This document shows, one piece after another, positions 8,737 through 16,754 of a DNA stretch of 50,687 nt (position 1 is its first letter; each line of letters opens with the position of its first letter). The notes below the pieces were generated by a model, which was not told the origin of the DNA, did not search any database, and saw only the letters and a program-made list of their open reading frames with translations. Both the position numbers and the translations under genes were made by a program. The stretch spans positions 1 to 50,687 of the forward strand of contig CAIZDL010000045.1 of assembly GCA_903931735.1 (NCBI GenBank), given 5' to 3'. The stretch is from an uncultured Rhodospirillales bacterium (GTDB taxonomy: Bacteria; Pseudomonadota; Alphaproteobacteria; Azospirillales; Azospirillaceae).

Positions 8737-10446
8737 CTAAAAGAGTTTGCCGTGCAGCATTGAAAGATGCTCGACCACCGGCCCCAGCGCCAGCGCGGGG
8801 AAGAAGGTCAGCCCGCCGACCACCAGGATGATGCCCATCACCAGCGTGATGAACAGCGGGCCATGGGTGGGCAGGGTGCCGGTGGAGGGCGGCACCACCT
8901 TTTTTGCCGCGAGCGACCCCGCGATGGCCAGCAGGGGGATGATGGTCAGGTAGCGGCCGATCAAAATCACCAGCCCCAGCATTATCTCTTGGTAGGGGGT
9001 GGCGGCATCGAAGCCGGCGAAGGCCGAGCCATTGTTGCCAACGGCGGAGGCGTAAGCATAAAGCAGCTCCGATAGCCCATGTGGCCCCGGCTGCGTGATG
9101 GAGGCGGCCCCGGCCGGCAGCACCAGCGACAGCGCGCCAAAACCCAGCACGCCCAGGGGCACAACCAGCAGCGCCAGCACCGCGAGCTTGATCTCGCGGG
9201 CTTCGATTTTTTTGCCGAGATACTCGGGCGTCCGCCCAACCATCAGCCCGGCGATGAACACGGTGATGATGACAAACACCAACATGCCATAAAGCCCGGC
9301 GCCGACACCGCCAAAAACAACCTCGCCCAGCTTCATGTTGACCATTAGCACCAACCCGCCGAGGGGGGTGAAGCTGTCGTGCATGGCGTTGACCGAGCCG
9401 TTGGAGGCGGCGGTGGTCGCGGTGGCCCAAAGCGTGGAGGCGGCGACACCGAAGCGCACCTCCTTGCCTTCCATATTGCCGGCCCTTTGATCCACCCCCG
9501 CCGTGGCGAGGGCCGGATTGGCCCGGCTTTCAAAATAGGTGGCGGCGCCCAGCCCGGCGGTGAACAACACCAGCATCACCGAGAACAGCGCCCAGCCCTG
9601 CCGGGTATCGCCGACCATGCGGCCAAAGGTGAAGGTGAGGGCGGCAGCGAGCCCCAGAATGGCCCAGGTTTGAACGAAGTTGGCGAGCGGCGTCGGGTTT
9701 TCATAGGGGTGGGCGGCATTGGCGTTGTAAAAGCCGCCGCCGTTGCTGCCAAGCTGCTTGATGGCCACCTGGTAGGCCACCGGCCCTCCGATCAGTGTTT
9801 GCGGCGGTCCTTCCAGGGTGGTCACCACGGCGGGCGGGTCGAAGGTTTGGGGCACACCCTGGGAGACCAAAAACATCGCCAGCACCAGCGACAGCGGCAA
9901 CAGCACATAAAGAATGCAGCGCACGACATCGACGTAGAAATTCCCGATGGTTTTGGTGGTCTTGCGGGTCAGGCCCCGGATCAGCGCAATCAAGACTGCA
10001 ATGCCGGTCGCGGCCGAAAGGAAATTTTGTACTGTGAGACCCACCATTTGGCTGAAAATGCTGAGCGCTTGTTCGCCGCTATAAGCCTGCCAATTGGTGT
10101 TGGTGATGAAGCTGGCCGCGATGTTGAACCCAAGTGCCGATGATACCCCCGGAACATTGGTGGGGTTGAGCGGCAAAAAATGTTGCAGCCGAACCAGCGC
10201 GAACAACAACAGCCCACCCAGCAGGTTGAAAGCCAGCATGGCGGCGGTATAGGTCGTCCAGTGCTGTTCGCGGGCCGGGTTGATGCCGCAAAGCCGGTAG
10301 ATCAGCCGTTCCACCGGCTTCAACGCCGGGTCGATCCATACGCGCTCGCCGCTAAAGACCCGCGCCATATAGCCGCCAAGCACCGGTACTGTCGCCACCA
10401 GCAGCGCCAAAAAAACGGCGATCTGGACCAGGCCTTGAATGGTCAT
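8737..10446 (-). CDS. kdpA: KdpA, K+-channel-like subunit of the Kdp ATPase
   Basis: 569 residues with about ten membrane helices, related to the SKT K+ transporters. The four selectivity-filter regions are recognisable: TNTNWQ near residue 116, [11 protein letters not shown] near 234, SFTPLGG near 358 and GNNGSAFAG near 470. Binds and admits K+ at micromolar concentration. Follows kdpF by 14 bases; the gap carries a GGGGCTGAGG stretch that can serve as ribosome site. Confidence 0.98.
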   Translation of the reverse strand: MTIQGLVQIAVFLALLVATVPVLGGYMARVFSGERVWIDPALKPVERLIYRLCGINPAREQHWTTYTAAMLAFNLLGGLLLFALVRLQHFLPLNPTNVPGVSSALGFNIAASFITNTNWQAYSGEQALSIFSQMVGLTVQNFLSAATGIAVLIALIRGLTRKTTKTIGNFYVDVVRCILYVLLPLSLVLAMFLVSQGVPQTFDPPAVVTTLEGPPQTLIGGPVAYQVAIKQLGSNGGGFYNANAAHPYENPTPLANFVQTWAILGLAAALTFTFGRMVGDTRQGWALFSVMLVLFTAGLGAATYFESRANPALATAGVDQRAGNMEGKEVRFGVAASTLWATATTAASNGSVNAMHDSFTPLGGLVLMVNMKLGEVVFGGVGAGLYGMLVFVIITVFIAGLMVGRTPEYLGKKIEAREIKLAVLALLVVPLGVLGFGALSLVLPAGAASITQPGPHGLSELLYAYASAVGNNGSAFAGFDAATPYQEIMLGLVILIGRYLTIIPLLAIAGSLAAKKVVPPSTGTLPTHGPLFITLVMGIILVVGGLTFFPALALGPVVEHLSMLHGKLF

Positions 10447-10460
10447 GCTGCCTCAGCCCC

Positions 10461-10550
10461 TCAGAATTTTTCCGGCCGGACCAGAGCGTAAACCAGATAG
10501 GCCATCAAAAGCGCGGCGACCGAGCCGCCGAGCCACAAATCCCAGGCCAT
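10461..10550 (-). CDS. kdpF: KdpF, small stabilising subunit of the Kdp ATPase
   Basis: 29-residue protein, too short for most gene callers. It starts MAWDLWLGG, continues with one hydrophobic helix (about residues 8-24) and ends VRPEKF, the characteristic KdpF ending. KdpF is a single-helix lipid-like stabiliser of KdpABC. It directly precedes kdpA in the same direction, as in E. coli. The ATG at 10550 has a weak GGAACGGGGTGG-type site upstream. Confidence 0.92.
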   Translation of the reverse strand: MAWDLWLGGSVAALLMAYLVYALVRPEKF

Positions 10551-10573
10551 GTTCCACCCCGTTCCTTGCGATC

Positions 10574-10612
10574 AGATGCGGTTCGCTATGATGAGATGCG
10601 GTTAGATGCGAT
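10574..10612. promoter_or_regulatory. Helically phased repeats upstream of kdpF
   Basis: AGATGCG occurs at 10574, 10594 and 10604. The first two copies are the longer AGATGCGGTT; spacing is 20 then 10 bases, i.e. the same face of the helix. They lie 24-62 bases before the kdpF start, where a promoter or activator site is expected. The kdp regulators KdpDE are not in this window, so the binding protein is unknown. Confidence 0.4.
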
Positions 10613-10729
10613 CTATCAGGCGCGTGTATCCGTTGCAGGCCACAAAGAAAACGACAATAGCGACACTATAAACAAAGTCAAGCACAAGACACCTTACAAG
10701 TCTAACTGTTCCGACGGTTGGAGTTGGTC

Positions 10730-12379
10730 TCAGCGATGAGCGACCACACGCTTGGTGTTGATCGCCGCCACCGCGCAACGCAACGGTGGGTCGGCTTCCA
10801 ACTTCGGGTCTTTCGTGTCGGGGGTCGCGGGTTTACCGTCCACGGGCGGCGGAACCTCCGCCGTAACGGTCTCGATGCCGGGGCAGATATCGGCCATGGC
10901 CAGCGGCTGGGGTTGCGGCGCTGGCTGGACGTTGCCGGCGCAGGTGGCGATATCCTGGTGCGGCTCCTCCCCCCGCCCGGCGACCGGAGGCGATTTGATT
11001 TCAAGGTCGGGGTTGACGCCGACGCAATCCACCGAGGTTCCGGCGGGGCGGTAATAGCGCGCGGTGGTGAGGCGTAGCGCGCCACCATCGGGTAGCGGGC
11101 TCACGGTTTGGACCGAGCCCTTGCCATAGGACCGGGTGCCGAACACCAGCGCGCGGTGGTGGTCTTGGAGCGCCGCCGCAACGATTTCCGAGGCTGAGGC
11201 CGACCCGCCGTTGATCAACACCACAATCGGCAAACCGGGAATAACGTTGTCGCCGCCCGCGTCATAGCTGCGGCCTTCGACCGAACGCCGCCCCCGCACC
11301 GCGACGATCTGGCCGCTATCGATGAAGTCATCGGCGACGGAAATGGCCTGATCGAGCAACCCGCCGGGATCATTGCGCAAATCCAGCACCAACCCGGCCA
11401 GGCGCGGTCCGAGTGTTTGCTTGAATTTGTTGATCGCATCTTCCATCTCGGCGGCGGTACGCTCGTTGAAGGTGGTAAGGCGGATATAGCCGACCTCGCC
11501 CTCGGCCCGCGCCTGCACCGGATGCAATTTGACGATGCTGCGGACCAGCGCCACCACTTGGGGTGGCGTGTTTTCGGCGCGATGCAGGGTCAACCGCACC
11601 GCGCTGCCGGTCGGCCCCCGCATTCGGAAAACCGCCTGGATCAGCGTCATACCTTTGATCGGCACGCCATCCACGGCGCTGATCAGGTCGCCGGAGCGCA
11701 GCCCGGCCTCGGCCGCTGGCGTACCGTCAATCGGCGCGACCACACGGACGAACCCGGTTTTCTGGTCGAGGGTGACCTCAATGCCCAGCCCGCCAAACTC
11801 ACCGTGGGTTTGGGCCTGCATGTTCCGGTAGCCTTCCGGGTTGAGATAGCTGGAGTAGGGGTCCAGCGTGCTCATCATGCCGGTAATTGCGGCTTCCATC
11901 AGCAGGCGGTCGGTGAGCTTTTCGCGCGGGGCCTTATCTTGCGCAGCCTTTTCCGGCGCGGCCTTGTCGGCGGCGGCTTTTTCGGGAGGCTCGATTGCTT
12001 TGTGTATCCCCTTGATCGCCCCCTCGATCAAGGCCAGCGGGTCCACCGTCCGAACATGATCCTGAATCACCCGGCTGAACACTTCGCCAAAAAGGGCGAT
12101 GCCGGGGTCGTCGGAGCGCAACGGCTTTTTGGACGGGCGTTGGTGCTCAAACTCGGTTTTGAGGCGCTGCAAGCCGTCTTCCACGGCAGGAGAGTTAAGC
12201 AGCGCCACATCGGCACTGTTGCGCGCGCCGCCGCCAAAAACGGGCCAATCGTTGCAGCCGGCGAGCGTTAGCGCCAGCACGGCCACCCCCAGCACCGGCG
12301 CAAAGCGGCGCGGTCTCGAAAATCCATCGGTGTGACGAGCAAGGCGGGATATGTTGGACACAGGCGTACAAAACCTCAT
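10730..12379 (-). CDS. ctpA: S41-family C-terminal processing protease (CtpA type), lipoprotein
   Basis: 549 residues. Hydrophobic signal ending in the lipobox LAGC (Cys42) predicts a periplasmic lipoprotein. A PDZ domain (about 195-267) precedes the S41 core: catalytic serine within GSASASE (393-398) and the partner lysine in SYGKG (Lys420). Such proteases cleave periplasmic or outer-membrane proteins near their C-termini. Between residues 130 and 155 is an insert of EKAA/DKA-type repeats, probably a flexible linker. The C-terminal 90 residues are Pro-rich. The first ATG lacks a clear ribosome site; a GTG seven codons in is an alternative. Transcribed in the same direction as kdpF but 180 bases away. 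Confidence 0.92.
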   Translation of the reverse strand: MRFCTPVSNISRLARHTDGFSRPRRFAPVLGVAVLALTLAGCNDWPVFGGGARNSADVALLNSPAVEDGLQRLKTEFEHQRPSKKPLRSDDPGIALFGEVFSRVIQDHVRTVDPLALIEGAIKGIHKAIEPPEKAAADKAAPEKAAQDKAPREKLTDRLLMEAAITGMMSTLDPYSSYLNPEGYRNMQAQTHGEFGGLGIEVTLDQKTGFVRVVAPIDGTPAAEAGLRSGDLISAVDGVPIKGMTLIQAVFRMRGPTGSAVRLTLHRAENTPPQVVALVRSIVKLHPVQARAEGEVGYIRLTTFNERTAAEMEDAINKFKQTLGPRLAGLVLDLRNDPGGLLDQAISVADDFIDSGQIVAVRGRRSVEGRSYDAGGDNVIPGLPIVVLINGGSASASEIVAAALQDHHRALVFGTRSYGKGSVQTVSPLPDGGALRLTTARYYRPAGTSVDCVGVNPDLEIKSPPVAGRGEEPHQDIATCAGNVQPAPQPQPLAMADICPGIETVTAEVPPPVDGKPATPDTKDPKLEADPPLRCAVAAINTKRVVAHR

Positions 12380-12447
12380 GGCGAGCGGGCCGGAGCAGCA
12401 ATGGAGACGCCCGCCACCGGCGTGTCAAGCGTCTCGAAAACCAACGA

Positions 12448-12966
12448 TCAACGAGCGCCCGTGGCGCCGGCGCCGCCCGAGGGGGAGGCCGAAGCCCCAT
12501 CCTGCGAGGCTTTGCCCGACTCGGCCTCGGTGCACCGTGGCGAGCAATTCAGCGTGGTTTGTTTCATGCCACGGTCAACGGTGATCACTCCAATGTCGGA
12601 GGGAACCACCATCACCGTGGTTTCCAGCAGTGGCGCGCCATCTGTGCCGATCACGGTAAGGCCGGTGCGGCCAAGTTTGCGCCCAAGCAGGAACATTCGG
12701 CGCGGCGCTGTCACGGTGGCGTCGGCAATCTCGGGAACCGCCACCACAACGGTACGGATATCAGCGCCGACATTCAGGGTCGTCACCGTACCGGCGGTAA
12801 TCGTCATCGCCGCCGTGGGTTTGGGGGCGCCGGTCGGTTGCTCTGCCGGGGTGGCAGCCCGCTCCACCAGGGTGGGCGCTCGCTCTGCGGTCAGGCCGGG
12901 CTGCGGTGCAATCAGGCAGCCAAGCACGAAGCCAACGAGGGTGATCGGCAGCCACCTGGGAAACAT
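12448..12966 (-). CDS. Exported protein with pilus-secretin N-terminal domain (CpaC/BON-like, PF13629 type)
   Basis: 172 residues if started at the ATG at 12966, which follows a GAGAGG site; longer upstream frames would overlap the divergent gene and look non-coding. Signal peptide about 1-26. A Pro/Thr-rich stretch precedes a domain with the pattern TITAGTVTTLNVG, VAVPEIADATV, PRRMFLLGRKLGRTGLTV, as in the N-terminal domain of CpaC/RcpA pilus secretins. A C-terminal CSPRC pair could form a disulfide. No secretin domain follows, so it cannot form a pore itself. Divergent from a TPR lipoprotein 67 bases away; both may be accessory parts of a Tad-like or other envelope system. Confidence 0.75.
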   Translation of the reverse strand: MFPRWLPITLVGFVLGCLIAPQPGLTAERAPTLVERAATPAEQPTGAPKPTAAMTITAGTVTTLNVGADIRTVVVAVPEIADATVTAPRRMFLLGRKLGRTGLTVIGTDGAPLLETTVMVVPSDIGVITVDRGMKQTTLNCSPRCTEAESGKASQDGASASPSGGAGATGAR

Positions 12967-13033
12967 CTCGCTTTGCCTCTCGGTGCGCGGTAGAAGGTGA
13001 GCGATCTTAGACTGGATCGGACGGCGCTCCATC

Positions 13034-13867
13034 ATGCCATCGCTTCCGCTGATCTCCAAGGGCATACCATTCAGGGGACATATCTCTTTGCGATGGTTGC
13101 TGCTGGCCCCCGTGTTGCTGGCGCTCATCGGCTGTGGCAGCGATCCTGCGTCCCAGAGCCCGACCACATCGACCCTTGACCGGATTGTCTTGGGGGCCGC
13201 CGCCGATGCCGAACAGGCGGGAGATTATGCCGCCGCCACCCGCCATTATGCCACGCTTTACCAGGATAACCGGGGCTCTCCCGTGTTGGTCGAGGGCTTG
13301 GCGCGCAATTTGCGCAAGTCTGGGGATCTGGAAAATTCATACGCTTTGTTGAGAGAGGCGCTGCCGACTCTCCAGCCCCCGGCGTCGCTTTTGGTGGAAA
13401 AGGGTAAGGTCGAGATTGGGCTTGGCCGGGCCGATCTGGCCGTGGTGACGCTGCAAGCGGCGGTCGCGGCAGCCCCACTGGAGTGGGAGCCGGCAGCAAT
13501 CCTCGCCATCGCCCTCGACCGGCTCAGTCGCTTTGACGAGGCCGCCAACCAGTATCGCGCGGCGCTGGCGCTGAACGAAACCGATAACGCCGACATTTAT
13601 AACAATTATGCCTTGTCCCGGGCGCTCGCCGGCCGGATCGAAGAAGCAAAAGCCTTGTTGCGCAAGGCGGTGGCGCTGCCGAATGCCAGCGCCCGGGTGC
13701 AGCAGAACTTAGTCTTTTTGGAGGGGTTTCAGCAGGGCAAACCCACCGGGCTGGCGCAACTGCGGGGGCCGGTGCGGCTGCCGGCGCGGCGGATGGCTCC
13801 GGCTCAGCCCGCCAGTCCGTTGTTGGCAATTCCGCCGTCTGCGATTCCGGCGCCGGTCATCCGGTAG
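13034..13867 (+). CDS. TPR-repeat lipoprotein (TadD-like)
   Basis: 277 residues. Signal peptide with lipobox LIGC (Cys34) predicts a lipoprotein facing the periplasm. Residues about 50-240 contain TPR-type helix pairs (AEQAGDYAAATRHYATLY, ALDRLSRFDEAANQYRAAL, ALAGRIEEAKALLRKAV). TadD-type proteins act as pilotins or scaffolds in Tad pilus assembly; here that is inferred from repeats, lipobox and the divergent CpaC-N gene. A TTG at codon 19, preceded by AGGGGA, is a plausible alternative start giving a more standard short signal peptide. Ends six bases before the convergent RHH gene. Confidence 0.75.
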   Translation: MPSLPLISKGIPFRGHISLRWLLLAPVLLALIGCGSDPASQSPTTSTLDRIVLGAAADAEQAGDYAAATRHYATLYQDNRGSPVLVEGLARNLRKSGDLENSYALLREALPTLQPPASLLVEKGKVEIGLGRADLAVVTLQAAVAAAPLEWEPAAILAIALDRLSRFDEAANQYRAALALNETDNADIYNNYALSRALAGRIEEAKALLRKAVALPNASARVQQNLVFLEGFQQGKPTGLAQLRGPVRLPARRMAPAQPASPLLAIPPSAIPAPVIR

Positions 13868-13873
13868 GGGTGA

Positions 13874-14122
13874 TCAGACCCCTGGGCGCTGGCGCGCGTC
13901 CAGCAAGCAGGCCAGCACAAACACCCTGAGGGCGCTCGAAAGATTGCCCTCGCGGCTGCCGTCTACGTGCTCGATAAGCGCGTTGAGCGAGCAGCCGCGT
14001 GCGATTGCGATCTCTTTGAGTATGTCCCAGAAGGGGGCCTCCAGCGAAACGCTGGTGGGATGGCCGGCGATTAGGACCGATCTTTTCTTGACGCTCACGC
14101 TTTGGTATTTCTCGGCGCTCAC
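13874..14122 (-). CDS. Ribbon-helix-helix domain protein (RHH_4 type)
   Basis: 82 residues starting with GTG at 14122, overlapping the grpE stop by three bases (GTGA). The core RSVLIAGHPTSVSLEAPFWD and LSSALRVFVLACLLD match the small RHH_4 proteins common in alphaproteobacteria, presumed DNA-binding regulators of unknown target. A second in-frame GTG eight codons later, created by a 24-base duplication, could also be the start and gives a product beginning nearer the conserved domain. Last gene of the hrcA-grpE run. Confidence 0.8.
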   Translation of the reverse strand: MSAEKYQSVSVKKRSVLIAGHPTSVSLEAPFWDILKEIAIARGCSLNALIEHVDGSREGNLSSALRVFVLACLLDARQRPGV

Positions 14123-14130
14123 GCTTTGGT
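14092..14130. repeat. 15-base direct repeat, period 24, at the grpE/RHH junction
   Basis: CGCTCACGCTTTGGT occurs at 14092-14106 and 14116-14130 (plus-strand reading). The first copy along the minus strand holds the grpE stop and RHH start; the second holds another in-frame GTG. Period 24 keeps the RHH frame, suggesting a small tandem duplication. Confidence 0.85.
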
Positions 14131-14775
14131 GTCGATGTGACCCGGAGCCGCTTCGTCGGCGCTTCGTTTTGCTACTCCGACCATGGCTTCCCGCAGGAGA
14201 CGACCATGGATGGTGTATCCGTTTTGAAGCACCTGGACCACGCTTCCGCCGGGGCGGCCGGTGTTTTCGATTTCGAACATCACCTGATGGAAGTTAGGGT
14301 CGAAAGCCTCGCCCATCGGCTCCAGCTTCTTGATTCCCACCCGTTCAAAGGCCGAGGAAAGTTGGCGCTCGGTGGCTTCAACCCCGGTTGCCAGGTTTTT
14401 CAGCAATTCGTCGGTTTCTCTGCTTTCGACCGGGACGGCATCAAGGGCGCGGCGCAAATTGTCGGCAACGCTCAACAAGTCTTTCGCAAACCCCGAAACA
14501 GCGTATTTGGCGATATCTTCGCGGTCGCGCTGGGCGCGGCGACGAATGTTTTCCGCCTCGGCAAGGGCGCGCAAAAGCTGGTCCTTGAGCTGTGAGATCT
14601 CGGCCTCGAGGCTCTGGGTGCGCTGTTCGGCGCCGGGGTTGGCGGCCCCCGTGCCCGTTGGGCCAGTGGCGCCAGTCGGGCCGGTGGCATTGGTGGCAGT
14701 AGCGCCGTTGGTGCCGGGGGCCACGAAGGCTTCGGGTTCGGCGTTGTGGAGGGGCTTGTTCAACGGGTCCTGCAT
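14119..14775 (-). CDS. grpE: GrpE, nucleotide exchange factor of DnaK
   Basis: 218 residues. The N-terminal 50 are low-complexity with collagen-like GPTG/ATGPTG repeats, followed by the long coiled coil (about 55-105, RALAEAENIRRRAQRDREDI) and the C-terminal beta domain with the family signature around EPMGEAFDPNFHQVMFEI and VVQVLQNGYTIHGRLLREAMVGVA. GrpE releases ADP from DnaK in the protein-folding cycle. A ribosome site AGGAGAG lies about 12 bases before the ATG. It follows hrcA by 32 bases, the usual hrcA-grpE order; dnaK and dnaJ are not here. Confidence 0.97.
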   Translation of the reverse strand: MQDPLNKPLHNAEPEAFVAPGTNGATATNATGPTGATGPTGTGAANPGAEQRTQSLEAEISQLKDQLLRALAEAENIRRRAQRDREDIAKYAVSGFAKDLLSVADNLRRALDAVPVESRETDELLKNLATGVEATERQLSSAFERVGIKKLEPMGEAFDPNFHQVMFEIENTGRPGGSVVQVLQNGYTIHGRLLREAMVGVAKRSADEAAPGHIDTKA

Positions 14776-14807
14776 GGTCTGAGACTCTCTCCTGGTAGCG
14801 GCCGGGG

Positions 14808-15845
14808 TTAGCCGAGCATCCGGCCGATCACTTTGGCAGTATAATCCACAAGGGGAATGATGCGGGCGTAATTGATGCGGGTCGGGCCGATCACACCGAT
14901 CGCGCCAATGATCTGTTCCTTGCTATTGACGTAGGGTGAAACCACCATCGCGCAGCCGGCGTGTTTGAACAGCGGGTTTTCCGATCCGATAAAAATCTGC
15001 ACGCCATCGCCGCGCCCGGTTTCCTCCAGCAGCTTTATCATGGTCTCGCGGGTCTCCAGCACCTCAAAAAGGGCACGGATACGCTCAAGGTCCGAGAGAG
15101 CGGTCACGTCGTCAAGTAATTTGGCGCGGCCACGGATAATAAGTTGGCCGGTGGAGTGGGTGCCGCCCGCCCAGGTGGCGAGCCCTGCCGCGACCACTCG
15201 CGATGATAAGTCGTCGAGTTCGGAGCGCCGTTCGTCGATCTCGCGGGCGATTTCGCCCCGGACATCCTCCACCGTGCGGCCGATGGTGCGGGCGTTGAGA
15301 AAGTTGGACGCCATCACCAGCGTTGAGGCGGGAACGCCCAGCGGCACCTCGATCACACGGTTTTCCACCAAGCCATCTTCGGTGACCATCACCACCAGCG
15401 CCCGACCATGACCGAGATTGACAAATTCGATGTGCCGTAAGGGCCGGTCGATTTTGGGGGCCACCACCAGCCCGGCGCAGCGCGAGAGACCGGAAAGCAT
15501 CTGTCCGGCCTCGCCCAGCATTTCGGCAAGCGAACGCCCGGCGCTGGCGCACTGAACTTCGATCGACTCGCGCTCGCTGTCGGTCAGCGCGCCGATTTCC
15601 AGCAGGCCGTTGACAAAGAGCCGCAAGCCCGCCTCGGTGGGGATTCGTCCGGCCGAGGTGTGGGGGGCGTAGAGCAAGCCGTGGTCCTCAAGATCGGCCA
15701 TGACGTTGCGAATCGTCGCGGCCGAAAGGCTTTGGGCCAGTCGACGCGAAACGGTGCGCGAGCCGACCGGTTCCCCGGTCTCGACATAAGCATCGACGAT
15801 GTGCCGGAAGACTTCCCGGGAGCGTTGATTGAGTTCGGAAATCAT
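14808..15845 (-). CDS. hrcA: HrcA, heat-inducible transcription repressor
   Basis: 345 residues, full length. N-terminal winged helix (LNQRSREVFRHIVDAYVETG, then RRLAQSLSAATIRNVMADLEDHGLL), central GAF-like domain and C-terminal GVIGPTRINYARIIPLVDYTA, all typical. HrcA represses groESL-type genes by binding the CIRCE inverted repeat. No CIRCE sequence is visible near this gene; its upstream gap to the crp-like gene is only 33 bases and carries the ribosome site AAAGGAG. It is therefore probably read through from the crp-like gene. Confidence 0.97.
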   Translation of the reverse strand: MISELNQRSREVFRHIVDAYVETGEPVGSRTVSRRLAQSLSAATIRNVMADLEDHGLLYAPHTSAGRIPTEAGLRLFVNGLLEIGALTDSERESIEVQCASAGRSLAEMLGEAGQMLSGLSRCAGLVVAPKIDRPLRHIEFVNLGHGRALVVMVTEDGLVENRVIEVPLGVPASTLVMASNFLNARTIGRTVEDVRGEIAREIDERRSELDDLSSRVVAAGLATWAGGTHSTGQLIIRGRAKLLDDVTALSDLERIRALFEVLETRETMIKLLEETGRGDGVQIFIGSENPLFKHAGCAMVVSPYVNSKEQIIGAIGVIGPTRINYARIIPLVDYTAKVIGRMLG

Positions 15846-15878
15846 GATTTCTCGCGCTCCTTTGCCGCTCAGGCGGGG

Positions 15879-16616
15879 CTACACGGGTGGGGCATCGCGT
15901 TCACGAGCCAGGATTTCGAGGCGTTTGCGGTCGAGAATGCGCAGCCCGCCCGCCCGCCGTTGGACGAGCCCGGACTTCATGAGATGGCCGAGCGCCCGTC
16001 CCACCATGTCGGTGGTGGTGGCGGCCCATCCCGCAATTTCTTTGTGGAGGGGCACCGGCCGGACCTCCCAGCTTTCGTTTCCGCTGGGGTCGGGCACGGA
16101 AAGCCGGAGCAGCTCCAGGTAAACCCGCTGCACGTCGTTGAGGCTGCTGATTTCGGCGATGCGTTGGCTTGATTGGCGGATGGTGCGGGCCAAGCGAACC
16201 AGCAGGCGCAGGCTGAAGTCGGGGTCGGCGCGCAAAACATTGAGAAACACCGGGCGCGGGCAGGCGGCAATCACCGACTCGGAGACGGTCATCACGTCGG
16301 CCGAGCGCTCGCGCCCATCGATGGCGGCCAATTCGCCCACCATGTCTCCCGGGCCAAAGAGGGCGTAGTTGATCTCGACCCCATCCTTAACCGGCATGAA
16401 CGCGCGCACTGTGCCGGAAACGACAAAATATACCGCGTCGGGCGGGTCGTCGTGCCGGAAGAGGATGCAGCCGGCGGCCAGATGTTTCCATTCACACGCC
16501 TGTTCGAGCGCCGTGAGGGCAGCCGGAGCCATGCCCGCGAGCACCTCGCAGATGGCCAGACCGGTGTTCTGGTTGGCTCTCGGGCTCGCTTCCCGCCTGC
16601 GTTCCTCGCCAGCCAT
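15879..16616 (-). CDS. Crp/Fnr-family transcription regulator
   Basis: 245 residues. The cyclic-nucleotide-like beta-roll (about 35-150, with PGDMVGELAAIDGRERSADV) is followed by a long dimer helix and a C-terminal winged helix (HKEIAGWAATTTDMVGRALGHLMKSG). The Fe-S cysteines of Fnr are absent, so it is not a classical oxygen sensor; the ligand is unknown. Divergent from the DUF2336 gene (138-base gap) and immediately upstream of hrcA, so it may drive the hrcA-grpE run. Confidence 0.92.
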   Translation of the reverse strand: MAGEERRREASPRANQNTGLAICEVLAGMAPAALTALEQACEWKHLAAGCILFRHDDPPDAVYFVVSGTVRAFMPVKDGVEINYALFGPGDMVGELAAIDGRERSADVMTVSESVIAACPRPVFLNVLRADPDFSLRLLVRLARTIRQSSQRIAEISSLNDVQRVYLELLRLSVPDPSGNESWEVRPVPLHKEIAGWAATTTDMVGRALGHLMKSGLVQRRAGGLRILDRKRLEILARERDAPPV

Positions 16617-16754
16617 GCCCGCACCCCTCCATCGTAATGTTTGTCAAGAGTACCATGTTGCGTCCAGTGCGGGGAATTAGCCTGTTATTGCCTGCGGTCC
16701 CGATTATAAAGGAACCGGGTTTGTCGGGCGATCACACTCGTCGGAGGATCGGCC

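Noticed and set aside
11417-12271. Long plus-strand open frame opposite the S41 protease
   Set aside because: Antisense shadow without ribosome site or protein-like composition.
15846-15878. CIRCE operator before hrcA
   Set aside because: No TTAGCACTC-N9-GAGTGCTAA or near variant there or elsewhere in the window.
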